This document shows positions 1 to 12,500 of a DNA stretch of 48,282 nt, in pieces (within the stretch, counting starts at the first letter, position 1; the number at the start of each line of letters is the position of its first letter). The position numbers were made by a program, and so were the translations under genes. The DNA is from Saprospiraceae bacterium (GTDB lineage Bacteria > Bacteroidota > Bacteroidia > Chitinophagales > Saprospiraceae). A model generated the notes under the pieces. That model had not been told where the DNA came from and did not search any database. It saw nothing but the letters and a program-made list of their open reading frames with translations. The stretch covers positions 1 through 48,282 of the forward strand of contig JABFRV010000072.1 in assembly GCA_013140975.1 (NCBI GenBank), read 5' to 3'.

Positions 1-461
1 ATATTGAAGATTTAGTTTTCATATATTTATTATTTTAACATAGAAGAAATTCTACAATAATGCTTTAAGTAAATCATTTATTTATATAAGTAAATTATCC
101 ATATATTGACAAAATTCAAAATATGAAAATTTATTGTTAAAGCGGATGTCAAATAAATTCTGAAATCTTCTCATATGATACCCTGAATTGTGTATTATAT
201 AGAAGAAGTTTTAATGTGTTGAAATTTAATTTCAAACATTCAATTAAAGGTAAAAGTCCTTAATAAGCTAGTGATCTGTTGTAAATGTTATTTTTAAAAT
301 GCAATGGTTATTATCTACTTTTTACATTTATCTATAGGCTAAAATTGAACTGAATTTAATGCAAAAATTAAAAGATGGAAGAATGCCTTCTTTACAAAGT
401 AGCAACCTACAAACAAAAGTCATATGACAAGTCAAAACTGGAAAATTTTCTATAAAACAAA
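1..461. other. Gene-free AT-rich stretch at the window edge
   Basis: No reading frame of convincing length or composition is seen on either strand, and no tRNA-like or repeat structure. It lies downstream of the terminator of the first giant gene. The gene to its left, if any, is outside the window. Confidence 0.5.
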
Positions 462-498
462 AAACCCTCGGTCCCAATTGAAATGGGACCGAAGGTTT
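462..498 (-). terminator. Rho-independent terminator of the 4716-residue adhesin gene
   Basis: Arms at 462-476 and 484-498 form a 14-pair stem with one mismatch (core TCGGTCCCA / TGGGACCGA, 9 perfect pairs) around a 7-nt loop. On the minus strand it is followed by a run of U broken by a single G. It lies 25 nt beyond the stop codon at 524. Confidence 0.9.
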
Positions 499-523
499 AT
501 CAAATCTAAATTCGTATGTTCTT

Positions 524-3500
524 TTATCTTGCTACAATGAATCTCTTATTGATGATTCCGCTTGTAGTTTTTATCTGTAAGTTATACTGACCAACTGCAA
601 GAATTGAAGTATTTAAATTCTCTCGATAAGTTCCTGCTTTTCTAAATCCACCAAATGGATTTGTTAGAACATTCTTACCAGTTTCATCAAATACTCTTAC
701 TTCCAGCTCGCTATCTATTGCCATTCCAATCTCTATATTAAGATTGTTGTCAGTTGGATTTGGATAAATAATAAGACTCAATTCTTTTGCATTATCCACT
801 CTAATACTAATTGTCTTACTGTAAGTAAACTTACCATTTCTGTCTACTTGTTTAATTCTGTAATAGTAAATTCCAGACTTACTTACATTGTAATCATCAT
901 GATTATATTCGTGAAGCTTAGAAGCTAAATCCTGGCTCGCTGAAACATTTGCAATGTTCGTGAAGCTTGCTTCAGACTCATGTCTTCTTTCTACTTCAAA
1001 ATGATCATTGTTGATTTCAACACCCGTCTTCCAATCTAACTCTGTGAAGTTACCATTGTATCTTCCTTCAAAGCCTAACCACTCTAATGGCAATACCTGG
1101 AATACAAGACCTGCATCAATTGTAGGCCTGTCATCACCTACTAGGATTCTATATGTCTTTGTTGTACCCCAACCATTCGTACCATCAACATCTGAGTTAA
1201 CAGGATCATTACCAGCATTTGGTAATGTAAATCCATAACTAAATGGTGGTTCGAAACGTACATAATAATCTCCTTGTGCAATTCCATCCAGAGTATAGTG
1301 ACCATCAGTTCCAGTCTTTGATTCAGAAACAATTGTTCCGTTTGGTCGAACAGCAAATACATTTACTCCCTCAAGTGGCTCTTCACCAAATTCCTGAATA
1401 CCGTTTGCATTTGCGTCAAGCCATACATAATCTCCAACTACTGCCTTATTCATAAATCCGGCACCAACATTCAAGAACATGTCTTCAGATCTTACTGTGA
1501 ACTTCCTTGTTGTGTTAACGCCGTTTGCATGATTAATATCTGAATCTCTATTTCTATCTGAACCTTTTAAATCATCCGATGCTGCTAAATGACCCGGTCT
1601 TTCAAATCTCAAGTAGTACATACCAGGTTTTATGCAAGCATATTTGTAATATCCATCATCTGATGGAGTTGCAGGATTTACACCTGTTCTAAGTTTGGTA
1701 ACCGTAACACCTGTCATCGCATTTACCAAATGTACTTCAAGACCATTGATTCCATTTTCAGTTGGATCAAAAATTCCATCGAAGTCTGCATCTAAGAATA
1801 CTCTACCACCAATCATTGCACACTTCCACAATCCTAGATCCCATGTGAGATCATCTTCTCCAGGACTTAAGAAAGTTGTAGCATTTGTACGTGGACCATT
1901 ACTTCCATCAACATCACTGTCTTTGAAGTCAGGTCCTACATTAGGATCGGTAATATTCCATCCTGCAGGTGGATCATATTTAGCATAATAACTTCCAGGC
2001 AATAACTTTTCAAAATGGTACAATCCATTTGCATCTGTTAGTGCAGTTCTTATCGGAAGATTCGTTTTAGCATCATATAATGTAACTAATACTCCTGGAA
2101 CAGGTTCTTCGCCTGATTCTTGCATTCCATCAACATCTCTATCATGCCATATATAATCTCCATAACTTGCCCAAAGAACTAGACCGGCATCCATTGTGCT
2201 ATCTCTTTCTCCCCAATCCAGGAATGTACAATCAGAAATACCTGCTGGATTTACATCACTATCTGTTTTATCATTACTTGTAGAATCTTTAAACGTAAAT
2301 CCACAATTCTCAGGATCCGGATTCATAAATCTTACAAAGTAATTTCCGCTTAGTAATGCTTCAAATCCGTATTCACCATTTACATCAGTAGTATCTTTCT
2401 TAACAACGTTACCTGTAACGCAATCATAAAGAATTACTTCAACACCTTTGATACCAGGCTCACCTACATCTTGTATACCATCACCATCTGTGTCTTTCCA
2501 AACTTTATCACCTAAGTAAGCTGTAACAGTTACTTTTTCCGGATCATGATCATCTTCATCTTCATTGTTAGGCTGACCATTTCCATCGATAATATCATCC
2601 CATGCAGTATCATCATGAACGTCTTTCTCCCACGGTGTGTTGGATCCAGGCTCACTGTCTGCATCATCATTTGTTCTATCTACTTGATTTGTATCAATTA
2701 CACTAGTTATCTCCGAGTAATTTTCCCACGAATATGGAGTTACATTTGAAGAAGGTATCTGAACAATCAACTTCAACCATAATTGAACGCTATCTCCTGG
2801 ATAAAGATTTGAATTATGTGAATATTCAAGATCTGTTCCTACCTGAGTCCATCCCGGATTAATTGCAGAACTAAAAATATATCCATGTGGCATATAATCT
2901 CTAACTCCCGTAATAGCGCTTGTTATATTACCTTGATTATGTAAACTAATTACAAAGTGTACTGTATCATCAGGTAAATAATATAACTTCTCATTTGGCA
3001 CCCATTTTCTTAATGCCAGATCTACGATTTGTACAAATTCCGGATCGTTATCATCTTCATCTGTAGCTGCATTTGTATCCAAATGATCTCCTGGTTTAGT
3101 TCCATCTCCACCTAAAATATCATCACTTCCAGGATAATTTCCACTTTCGCTATCTGGTAACGGATTACCTCCATTATCATTTGCAAAGTCAGAATCTGGA
3201 TCAGAATCAATATCATTTATACCGACTTCGTCAGCCACTGGATTATCATCACTAATTTCAATTTCTACTGTCCAGTTATCTAAGCTTCCAGGTAAAACTG
3301 GCTGTGCTTCCAAGATAATACTTCTTGTCTGCGTATCACCAGGATTAATTGTATCTGTAGCAGGAACGATAAATGTTGCAATTCCTGTTCCAGCATTATA
3401 CGTCCATCCCGGATTATCTGCTGCATTAAATTTAAATCCAGCTGGTACATTTACACTTAGCGTATAACCTGCACTTGGAATATTTCCTTGGTTAACTGTT

Positions 3501-6500
3501 GTAATAGGGAATGTAACATCATCACCGTACTTATTAACAAGGTCATTATCGTTTTCAATTATAGTAGCCAAGTCAAATATCCATGGTCCCGCAGGATCAT
3601 GATCATCTTGTGATCCAGTTCCTGTATCTGATATACTTGTGATATTGTCATCACCTGGTTTTCCAGGTAGAATAGAATTTTCATTCGGTCCATTGCTATC
3701 ATCATCACTATCAACATCAGGCCTTACAACTCCTAATGTATCTTGTGCACTTGCAATTTCAGAATAATTGATCCATGTCTTATTACTTGTTTGTTGTGTT
3801 GCCATAACAAACGTCATATTAAGAGTTAACACTGTACTATCACCAGGTTTTAATGGACCAGCAATTGTTGTGTTAACTGTTGCACCCGGACCTGCTGCAG
3901 GACCACCTGTCCAACCATTGTTATTTACAAATGTATAACCATCAGGAATGTAATCTTTCACTGCAATATTTTGAGCAGTAACACTTCCCTGATTATATAC
4001 TGTAATTTTGAATGTATGAAGATCACCATAATTATACGGTGCATTATTCGTTAATGTTTTCTTCAATGCAAGGTCAAATACTTGTACATATTCAGGATCA
4101 TTATCATCTTCATCAGTTGCAGCATTCGTATCATTATGTGCACCAGGATCAGCACCATCTCCACTTAATATATCATCTGATCCCGGGAAGTTTCCACCTT
4201 CGCTATCAGGCATTGGAGATCCACCATTATCATTTGTAAAATTAGAATCAGGATTACTATCAATATCGTTGATTCCCGCTTCATCAGCTACAGGATTATC
4301 TTGACTGATCTCAGATTCAACTGTCCATGCAAGGTAATTTCCTGCACTTGCTGGTTGTGCTTCCAATACCAGTTTTAATAAATCTGTTTCACCCGGGTTT
4401 ATTATATCCGTTACAGGATATACATAGCTAGCTACTCCAGTTCCAGGATTATATGTCCAACCAGCATTATCAGCTGCATTAAATTTAAATCCTTCCGGAA
4501 CATCAACGTTAATTGTATAACCTGCGCTCGGAATATTTCCTTGATTTACAGTTTTGATTGAGAACGTTACATCCTCACCATAAGCAAGAATAAAATCGTC
4601 ATCATTTTCTATAATCGTAGCCAAGTCGAATATCCAAGGTCCTGCAGGATCATGATCATCTTGTGATCCTAATCCAGTATCTGATGTGCTTGTGATATTA
4701 TCATCACCTGGTTTTCCAGGCAATACGTTATTCTCATTTGGCCCATTGCTTCCCGGCTCACTATCAACATCAGGTCTTTCTACTCCCAATGTATCTTCAG
4801 CACTTACAATTTCAGAATAATTAATCCATGTCTTATTACTGGTTTGTTGTGTCGCCATAACAAATGTCATATCAAGAGTCAATACAGTACTGTCACCTGG
4901 TTTCAATGGACCAGCAATAGTTGTTTTAACTGTTGCACCCGGACCGGCAGCAGGACCACCTGTCCAATTATTATTATCGACAAATGTGTAACCATCCGGT
5001 ATGTAATCATACACTGCAATATTCTGTGCAGTTACACTACCCTGATTATAAACTGTAATGTTGAATGTATGTAATTCACCATAATTATACGGTCCATTAT
5101 TCAATAATGTCTTTTTCAAAGCCAAGTCAAATACTTGTACATATTCAGGATCATTATCATCTTCATCTGTGGAAGCATTCGTATCATTATGTGCACCAGG
5201 ATCAGCACCATCTCCACTTAATATATCATCTGATCCCGGGAAGTTTCCTCCTTCGCTATCAGGCATTGGGGAACCACCATTATCATTTGTAAAATTAGAA
5301 TCAGGATTACTATCAATATCATTGATTCCCGCTTCATCTGCTACTGGATTATCTTGACTGATCTCAGATTCTACTGTCCATGCAAGATAATTTCCTGCAC
5401 TTGCTGGTTGTGCTTCTAATACCAGATTTAATAAATCTGTTTCACCAGGGTTTATTATATCCGTTACAGGATATACATAGCTAGCTACTCCGGTTCCAGG
5501 ATTATATGTCCAACCAGCATTATCAGCTGCATTAAATTTAAATCCTTCCGGAACATCAACGCTAATTGTATAACCGGCACTCGGAATATTTCCTTGATTT
5601 ACAGTTTTGATTGAGAACGTTACATCCTCCCCATAAGCAAGAATAAAATCGTCATCATTTTCTATAATTGTAGCCAAGTCGAATATCCATGGACCTGCAG
5701 GATCATGATCATCTTGTGATCCTAATCCAGTATCAGACGTACTTGTGATATTATCATCACCTGGTTTTCCAGGCAATACGTTATTCTCATTCGGTCCGTT
5801 GGTATCATCATCACTATCTATGTCCTTTCTTGGCGCACCCAAACTATCTTGTGCACTTGCAATCTCTGAATAATTGATCCATGTCTTATTACTGGTTTGT
5901 TGTGTCGCCATAACAAACGTCATTTCAAGAGTCAATTCTGTACTTTCACCTGGTTTTAATGGACCAGGAATTGTTGTTTTAACTGTTACACCCGGACCAG
6001 CAGCAGGACCACCTGTCCAATTATTATTATCTACAAATGTGTAACCATCCGGTATATAATCTTTAACCTCTATATTCTGAGCAGTAACACTTCCTTGGTT
6101 ATAGACTGTGATTTTAAACGTATGCAATTCTCCATAATTATACGGTGCATTATTTGTAAGCGTTTTCTTTAAAGCAAGGTCAAACACCTGTACATATTCC
6201 GGATCATTATCATCTTCATCACCTGTGGCATTGGTATCATTAGGACTACCCGTTCCATCTCCTGCGAGTATATCATCTGAACCAGGGAAGCTTCCTCCTT
6301 CACTATCTGGCATTGGACTTCCTCCAGCATCATTTGTAAAGTTCGCATCCGGATTACTGTCTATATCATTGATTCCAACTTCATCTGCAACAGGTCTGTC
6401 TTGACTAATTTCAACATCAACTGTCCATCCTAAATAATCTCCGGCTGCAACGGGTTGTGCAATTAGATTAATTCCAAAACTATCTACTTGTCCTGGCATA

Positions 6501-9500
6501 ATCGTATCGAAAACTGAAACTACATATGTTGCAACCCCAGTAAATGAATTGTAAGTCCATCCTGTATTTAAATTAGGATCAAATACAAATCCACTCGGAA
6601 CATCAACACTAATTGTGTAACCTGCACTCGGAATATTTCCTTGATTTACAACTTTGATTGGGAATTTAACCTGATCTCCATAAGATGCAATAAAATCATC
6701 TTCGTTTTCAATTATTGTTGCAAGGTCAAATATCCAAGGACCTGCTGGATCATGATCATCTTGTGATCCTGTTCCGGTATCAGATGTGCTTGTGATATTA
6801 TCATCACCAGGTTTTCCAGGTAAAACAGAATTTTCATTTGGTCCGTTTGATCCTGGCCCACTATCTACATCTGTTCTTGGAGTATCAGTAGTATCAGATG
6901 CAGCAACAATCTCACTATAGTTTATCCATGTTTTGTTAGTCGTTGGAAGGCTTGCCATTACAAATGCAAGATCCAATTGCAAGACAACACTATCACCAGG
7001 ACGTATTGTACTTGTAATAAGGTTATTAATTATTGGTCCAGGACCAGTCCAACCATTATTATCTGTAAATGCATACCCATCCGGAATATAATCGCTAACG
7101 ACAATATTTTTCGCAGCAATATTTCCTTGATTGTAAACTGTAATATAGAATGTATGAATTGAATTATAAGTATACGGTGCTGCATTCGCTAATGTCTTTT
7201 TCAATGCTAAGTCAAACACCTGAACAAATTCCGGATCATTATCATCTTCATCAGTCGCTGCGTCTGTATCATCCGGAGCTCCGGTTCCGTTTCCAGATAA
7301 AATATCATCTGAACCAGGGAAGTTTCCGCCTTCACTATCAGGAATTGGATTACCTCCTGCATCATTACCAAAATTAGCATCAGGAGAAGAATCAATATCT
7401 TTAATTCCAGCTTCTTCTGCTACCGGTTTGTCTTTTGATATTTCAACTTCAACAGTCCATGCATCAACTCCTGATGCCGGTTGTGCTTTAAGCACAATAT
7501 TGAAATTATTTGTCTCACCTGGTTTGATTGTATCCGTTGCAGGAATAACTAAACTTGCAACTCCGGTAAGAGAATTATAAATCCAACCTGGATTAATTCC
7601 ACCATCAAATATAAATCCATCTGGAACATTGACACTTAATGTGTAACCTGCACTCGGAATATTTCCTTGATTCACAACACTAATTGCGAACGTTACATTT
7701 TCACCATAAGAGTTAATGAAATTATCATCATTTGTTATAATCGTCGCTAAGTCAAATATCCATGGAGCTGCAGGGTCATGATCATCCTGATTTCCATTAG
7801 GATCTATATTCGCTATATCATCATCTCCAGGTCCTCCCGGATTAATTCCATTTTCAGTTCCATTATTAGAACCTGCTTGAGAATCGACATCATCGTTTGT
7901 TCTGTCAGTTTCATTTGTATCTTCAGATCCTGTTATTTCAGAATAGTTATACCATTCTCTTGGTCCATTGGCCATGGCTAATTCCAATATGATTGTAACT
8001 TTTGCATTATCACCAGGAGCTAAAGGTCCTGCAATAGTTGTAGTTACAGTTGGCGCTGTACCTGTCCAGTCAGGATTATCTCCTGCATTATAAATATATC
8101 CTGCTGGTATATAATCACTGACTTCAATATTCTGAGCTGTTTCTGTTCCTTGATTATAAACTGTTATAGTAAACGGTAATTTATCACCATATGCATAAGG
8201 ACCAGGATCATCTAATTTTTTATTCAATGCAAGATCCCAGATATTTATTCCGGCAGGGTCATGATCATCTTCATCATCACCATTCTTTCCACTTTCGTTG
8301 ATCTCGTTATCATCACTACTGTATACGATTCCTCCGTTATCATTAGTCTGATTTCCATCCGGACTAGAATCTATATCATCTGTTCTTGGTGTTCCGGTCA
8401 AATCTTCAGCTCTGCTTATCTCTGCATCATTTACATATGCTTTTGCAGATCCAGGATTTGGTAATACTTTTAATCTAATAACAACAAATGTTGAATCACC
8501 CGATGCTAATGGACCTTGAATTGTAGTTTTTGCTAATGATCCGCCTCCGGTCCAGTCAGGATTATCAGTGCCACTGAAACTAAATCCACTTGGGATATAA
8601 TCACTAATTTCAATATCCTGTGCAGTTATTGTTCCTTGATTAAACACACTTATTCTAAAATCTACTAATTGCCCATACGTATAAGGACCTGCAGTTGTAA
8701 CTACTTTTCTTAATGCTAAATCAAAAATGGACAAACCGTCAGGATCATGGTCGTCTTGCGAACCAACACCTGAATCAGTTACACTAGCAACATCATTATC
8801 ACCAGGCCCTCCCGGTAAAATATTGTTTTCATTTGTTCCATTACTTCCTGCATCACTATCTACATCATCATTAGTTTTATCTGTTCCACTTAAGTCTTCC
8901 GACTTAGTAATCTCACTATAATTTATCCATGATTTAGGATCTGGATTTGCTACACTGACAAACTTTAATACTATTGTCGTTGTAACATCATCTCCTGCCG
9001 CAAGCGGTCCTGTCAATGTTCTTGTAGCTATTGGTGATCCTGACCAGTTTGCATCATTTAATTCAAATCCTTCAGGTATATAATCACTGATTTCTATATT
9101 CTGCGCTGCTTCTGTTCCTTGATTATATATTGTTAAGGTGAAAATTACATCTTGTCCATAAGCATATGGTCCAGCAGTTGATAATACTTTTGTCAATGCT
9201 AAGTCCCATATCTGTATTCCTGCCGGATCATGATCATCTTCATCATCACCTGCTTTGCCACTTTCTTCAATTTCATTATCATCACCACTATATACAACTC
9301 CACCTGGATCATTGGCTTGTGTTGCATCAGGACTAGAATCAATATCATCCGTTCTAGATGTTCCTGTTAAATCTTCAACTCTGCTGATCTCTGCATCATT
9401 CACCAATACATTCGATCCACTTGGATTTGGCAATAATTTTAATTTAATAACAACAAATGTTGAATCTCCCGGTGCTAATGGATCAAGTATTGTGGTCTCT

Positions 9501-12500
9501 GCAATTGGGCTGCCTCCAGTCCAATTAGGATTATCACTACTATTAAAACTATATCCACTTGGAATATAATCTGTAATCTTTATGTTTTTAACTCCTACGT
9601 TTCCTTGATTGAAAACACTGATTCTAAAATCTATTGTTTGCCCGTAAGTATATGGACCTGCTGTGGTAACTACTTTACGCAATGCAAGATCAAATATTTC
9701 AATTCCTGCAGGATCGTGATCGTCTTGTGATCCGGGATCTGTGTCGCTTATACTATTTATATCATCATCACCTGGTCCATCTTCCACTATTCCATTCTCG
9801 TTGGTACCATTACTTCCAGCATCACTGTCTACATCATCATTGGTTCTATCTGTTCCACTTTCGTCTTCTGATGCTGTAATTTCTGAATAGTTCATCCATG
9901 ATTTTGAATCAGGATTTGCTACCATTTCTAATTTTAATACTATTGTTGTGCTTACATTATCTCCTGGCGCAATTGGTCCTGCCAATGTTCTCGTCGCAAT
10001 TGGTGAACCTGACCAATTTGCATCATTTAATGTAAAGCCTTCAGGTATATAATCACTGATCTGTAAATCTTGTGCAGACTCTGTACCTTGATTATATACT
10101 GTTATTGTGAATGTAATATCTTGTCCATAAGCATACGGTCCCGCAGTTGTAACTACTTTCTTCAATGCCAAGTCCCATATCTTTATTCCTGCCGGATCAT
10201 GATCGTCTTCATCATCTCCTGCTTTACCGCTTTCTCCAATTTCGTTATCATCACCGCTATATACAACCCCACCCGGATCATTGGCTTGTATTGCATCAGG
10301 ACTAGAATCTATATCATCAGTTCTCGATGTTCCTGTTAAATCTTCAACTCTACTGATCTCTGCATCATTCACCAATGCATTTGCTCCACTCGGATTTGGC
10401 AATAATTTTAATTTAATAACAACAAATGTTGAATCCCCGGGAGCTAACGGATCAAGCAATGTTGTCTCTACTATTGGGCTGCCTCCAATCCAACCTGGAT
10501 TATCACCACTATTAAAACTATATCCACTTGGAATATAATCTGTAATCTTTATGTTTTTAGCACCTACGTTTCCTTGATTGAATACACTGATTCTAAAATC
10601 TATTGTTTGCCCGTAAGTATATGGGCCTGCTGTTGTAACTACTTTACGCAATGCAAGATCAAATATTTCAATTCCTGCAGGATCGTGATCGTCTTGTGAT
10701 CCAGGGTCTGTGTCGCTTATACTATTTATATCATCATCACCCGGTCCATCTTCCACTATTCCATTCTCGTTAGGACCATTACTTCCAGCATCACTGTCTA
10801 CATCATCATTGGTTCTATCTGTTCCACTTTCGTCTTCTGATGCTGTAATTTCTGAATAGTTCATCCATGATTTTGAATCAGGATTTGCTACCATTTCTAA
10901 TTTTAATACTATTGTTGTACTTATATTATCACCTGGTGCAATTGGACCCGCTAATGTTCTTGTCGCAATTGGTGAGCCTGACCAGTTTGCATCATTCAAT
11001 GTGTAACCTTCAGGTATATAATCACTGATCTGTACATTTTGAGCAGACTCAGTACCCTGATTGTAAACTGTTATTGTGAATGTAATATCTTGTCCATAAA
11101 CATACGGTCCCGCTGTTGTAACTACTTTCTTCAGTGCTAAGTCCCATATCTTTATTCCTGCCGGATCGGCATCATCTTCATCGTTTGCACCGGCATCATT
11201 TATTTCATTATCCGTCGATCCAAATGGCTCTCCTCCTATATCATTACCAAAATTATCATCCATATCAGAATCAATATCGGTAACCGGATTACCAGAACCA
11301 TCGGTAGCATCACTTATTTCTGCTTTATTTATTAAAGCAGATCCACTTCCCGGATTATTATTTAATTTTAATTTAATAATTACAAAACTTGAATCACCAG
11401 GGATCATTGGTCCTGCAATCGTTGTTTTTACTTTTGGATAAAATCCTGTCCATGTTGGATTATCAGAAGGAACATAAGTATACCCTGATGGTATACTATC
11501 TGAAACTTCAATATCTTTAGCAATGAGAGTTCCTTGATTGAATACAGTAATTCTATAATCTATGGTTTGTCCATATGTGTAAGGACCAGGTGTAACTACA
11601 ACTTTTCGCAATGCAAGATCGAAAGTTTGTACAATTGTAATCTGTGCGGGATCGTGATCATCTTCATCGCCTCCCATTTTACCCTCCTGATCAATAACAT
11701 TATCATCTTCAAGATCATCTGTTTCACCTGGTTGATTAAAATTAGTACCATCAGGGTCACTGTCAAAATCGACAGGTGGTGTGTTATTTGGATCCGTATC
11801 AATATCAGCAGAACTTATCTCAGCCCAATTGGTCAAGCTCGTTCCCTGAAATAAATCATCAATTTTTAAGGTTATATCAACTGTTGTACTTGCACCTATT
11901 AGAAGTGAAGCAATGGGAGTATTTAAAGTTGCTGTTGAACCACTCAAAGTCCAATCAGAATCATTCAAAGACATTCCTGTTGGTATGTAATCTGTAACAT
12001 TAATATTAAATGCATCTGTCTGACCTTGATTGTAAACTGTTATTGTAAAAGTTACATCATCACCTGGAACAAATGGACCAGCAGAAGTTAACACTTTTTG
12101 TAATGCAAGATCAAACCTACATCCTTTATTCGTTACATACACCGGAGCGGATATGTCGCATGAAGGTGTTGTCATTGTTATTAACCTAATATAATATGTG
12201 TCAGCAACTGTTACCATTGAAGGGTTTGTCAATGGAATAGTAAGTGCTAAATCTTGCCAATATGAAAGTACACCTGGTGTACTTCCTGCAGTTATCGCTG
12301 GTGCAGTAAGATCAACAGGGTCATTAGGGCACTTAGGATCCGGATTGGTAATTTTTATTTCAGCTGTGGCTGTAACTAAAACTCCCGATGTTTCTTTCAC
12401 ACAAGTATCCGGGGCAATTCCTGCAACAATTCTTGCAGTATAAGTTCCAGGTAATGCAGGACATATATTCGTAAATAGTTTGTTACTTTCTGCAACTTTA

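Noticed and set aside
9255-9569. Plus-strand open frames opposite the giant adhesin (also near 10281, 11534 and others)
   Set aside because: They recur at the same place in each repeat unit and mirror the codon bias of the minus-strand gene. They are shadows of it.
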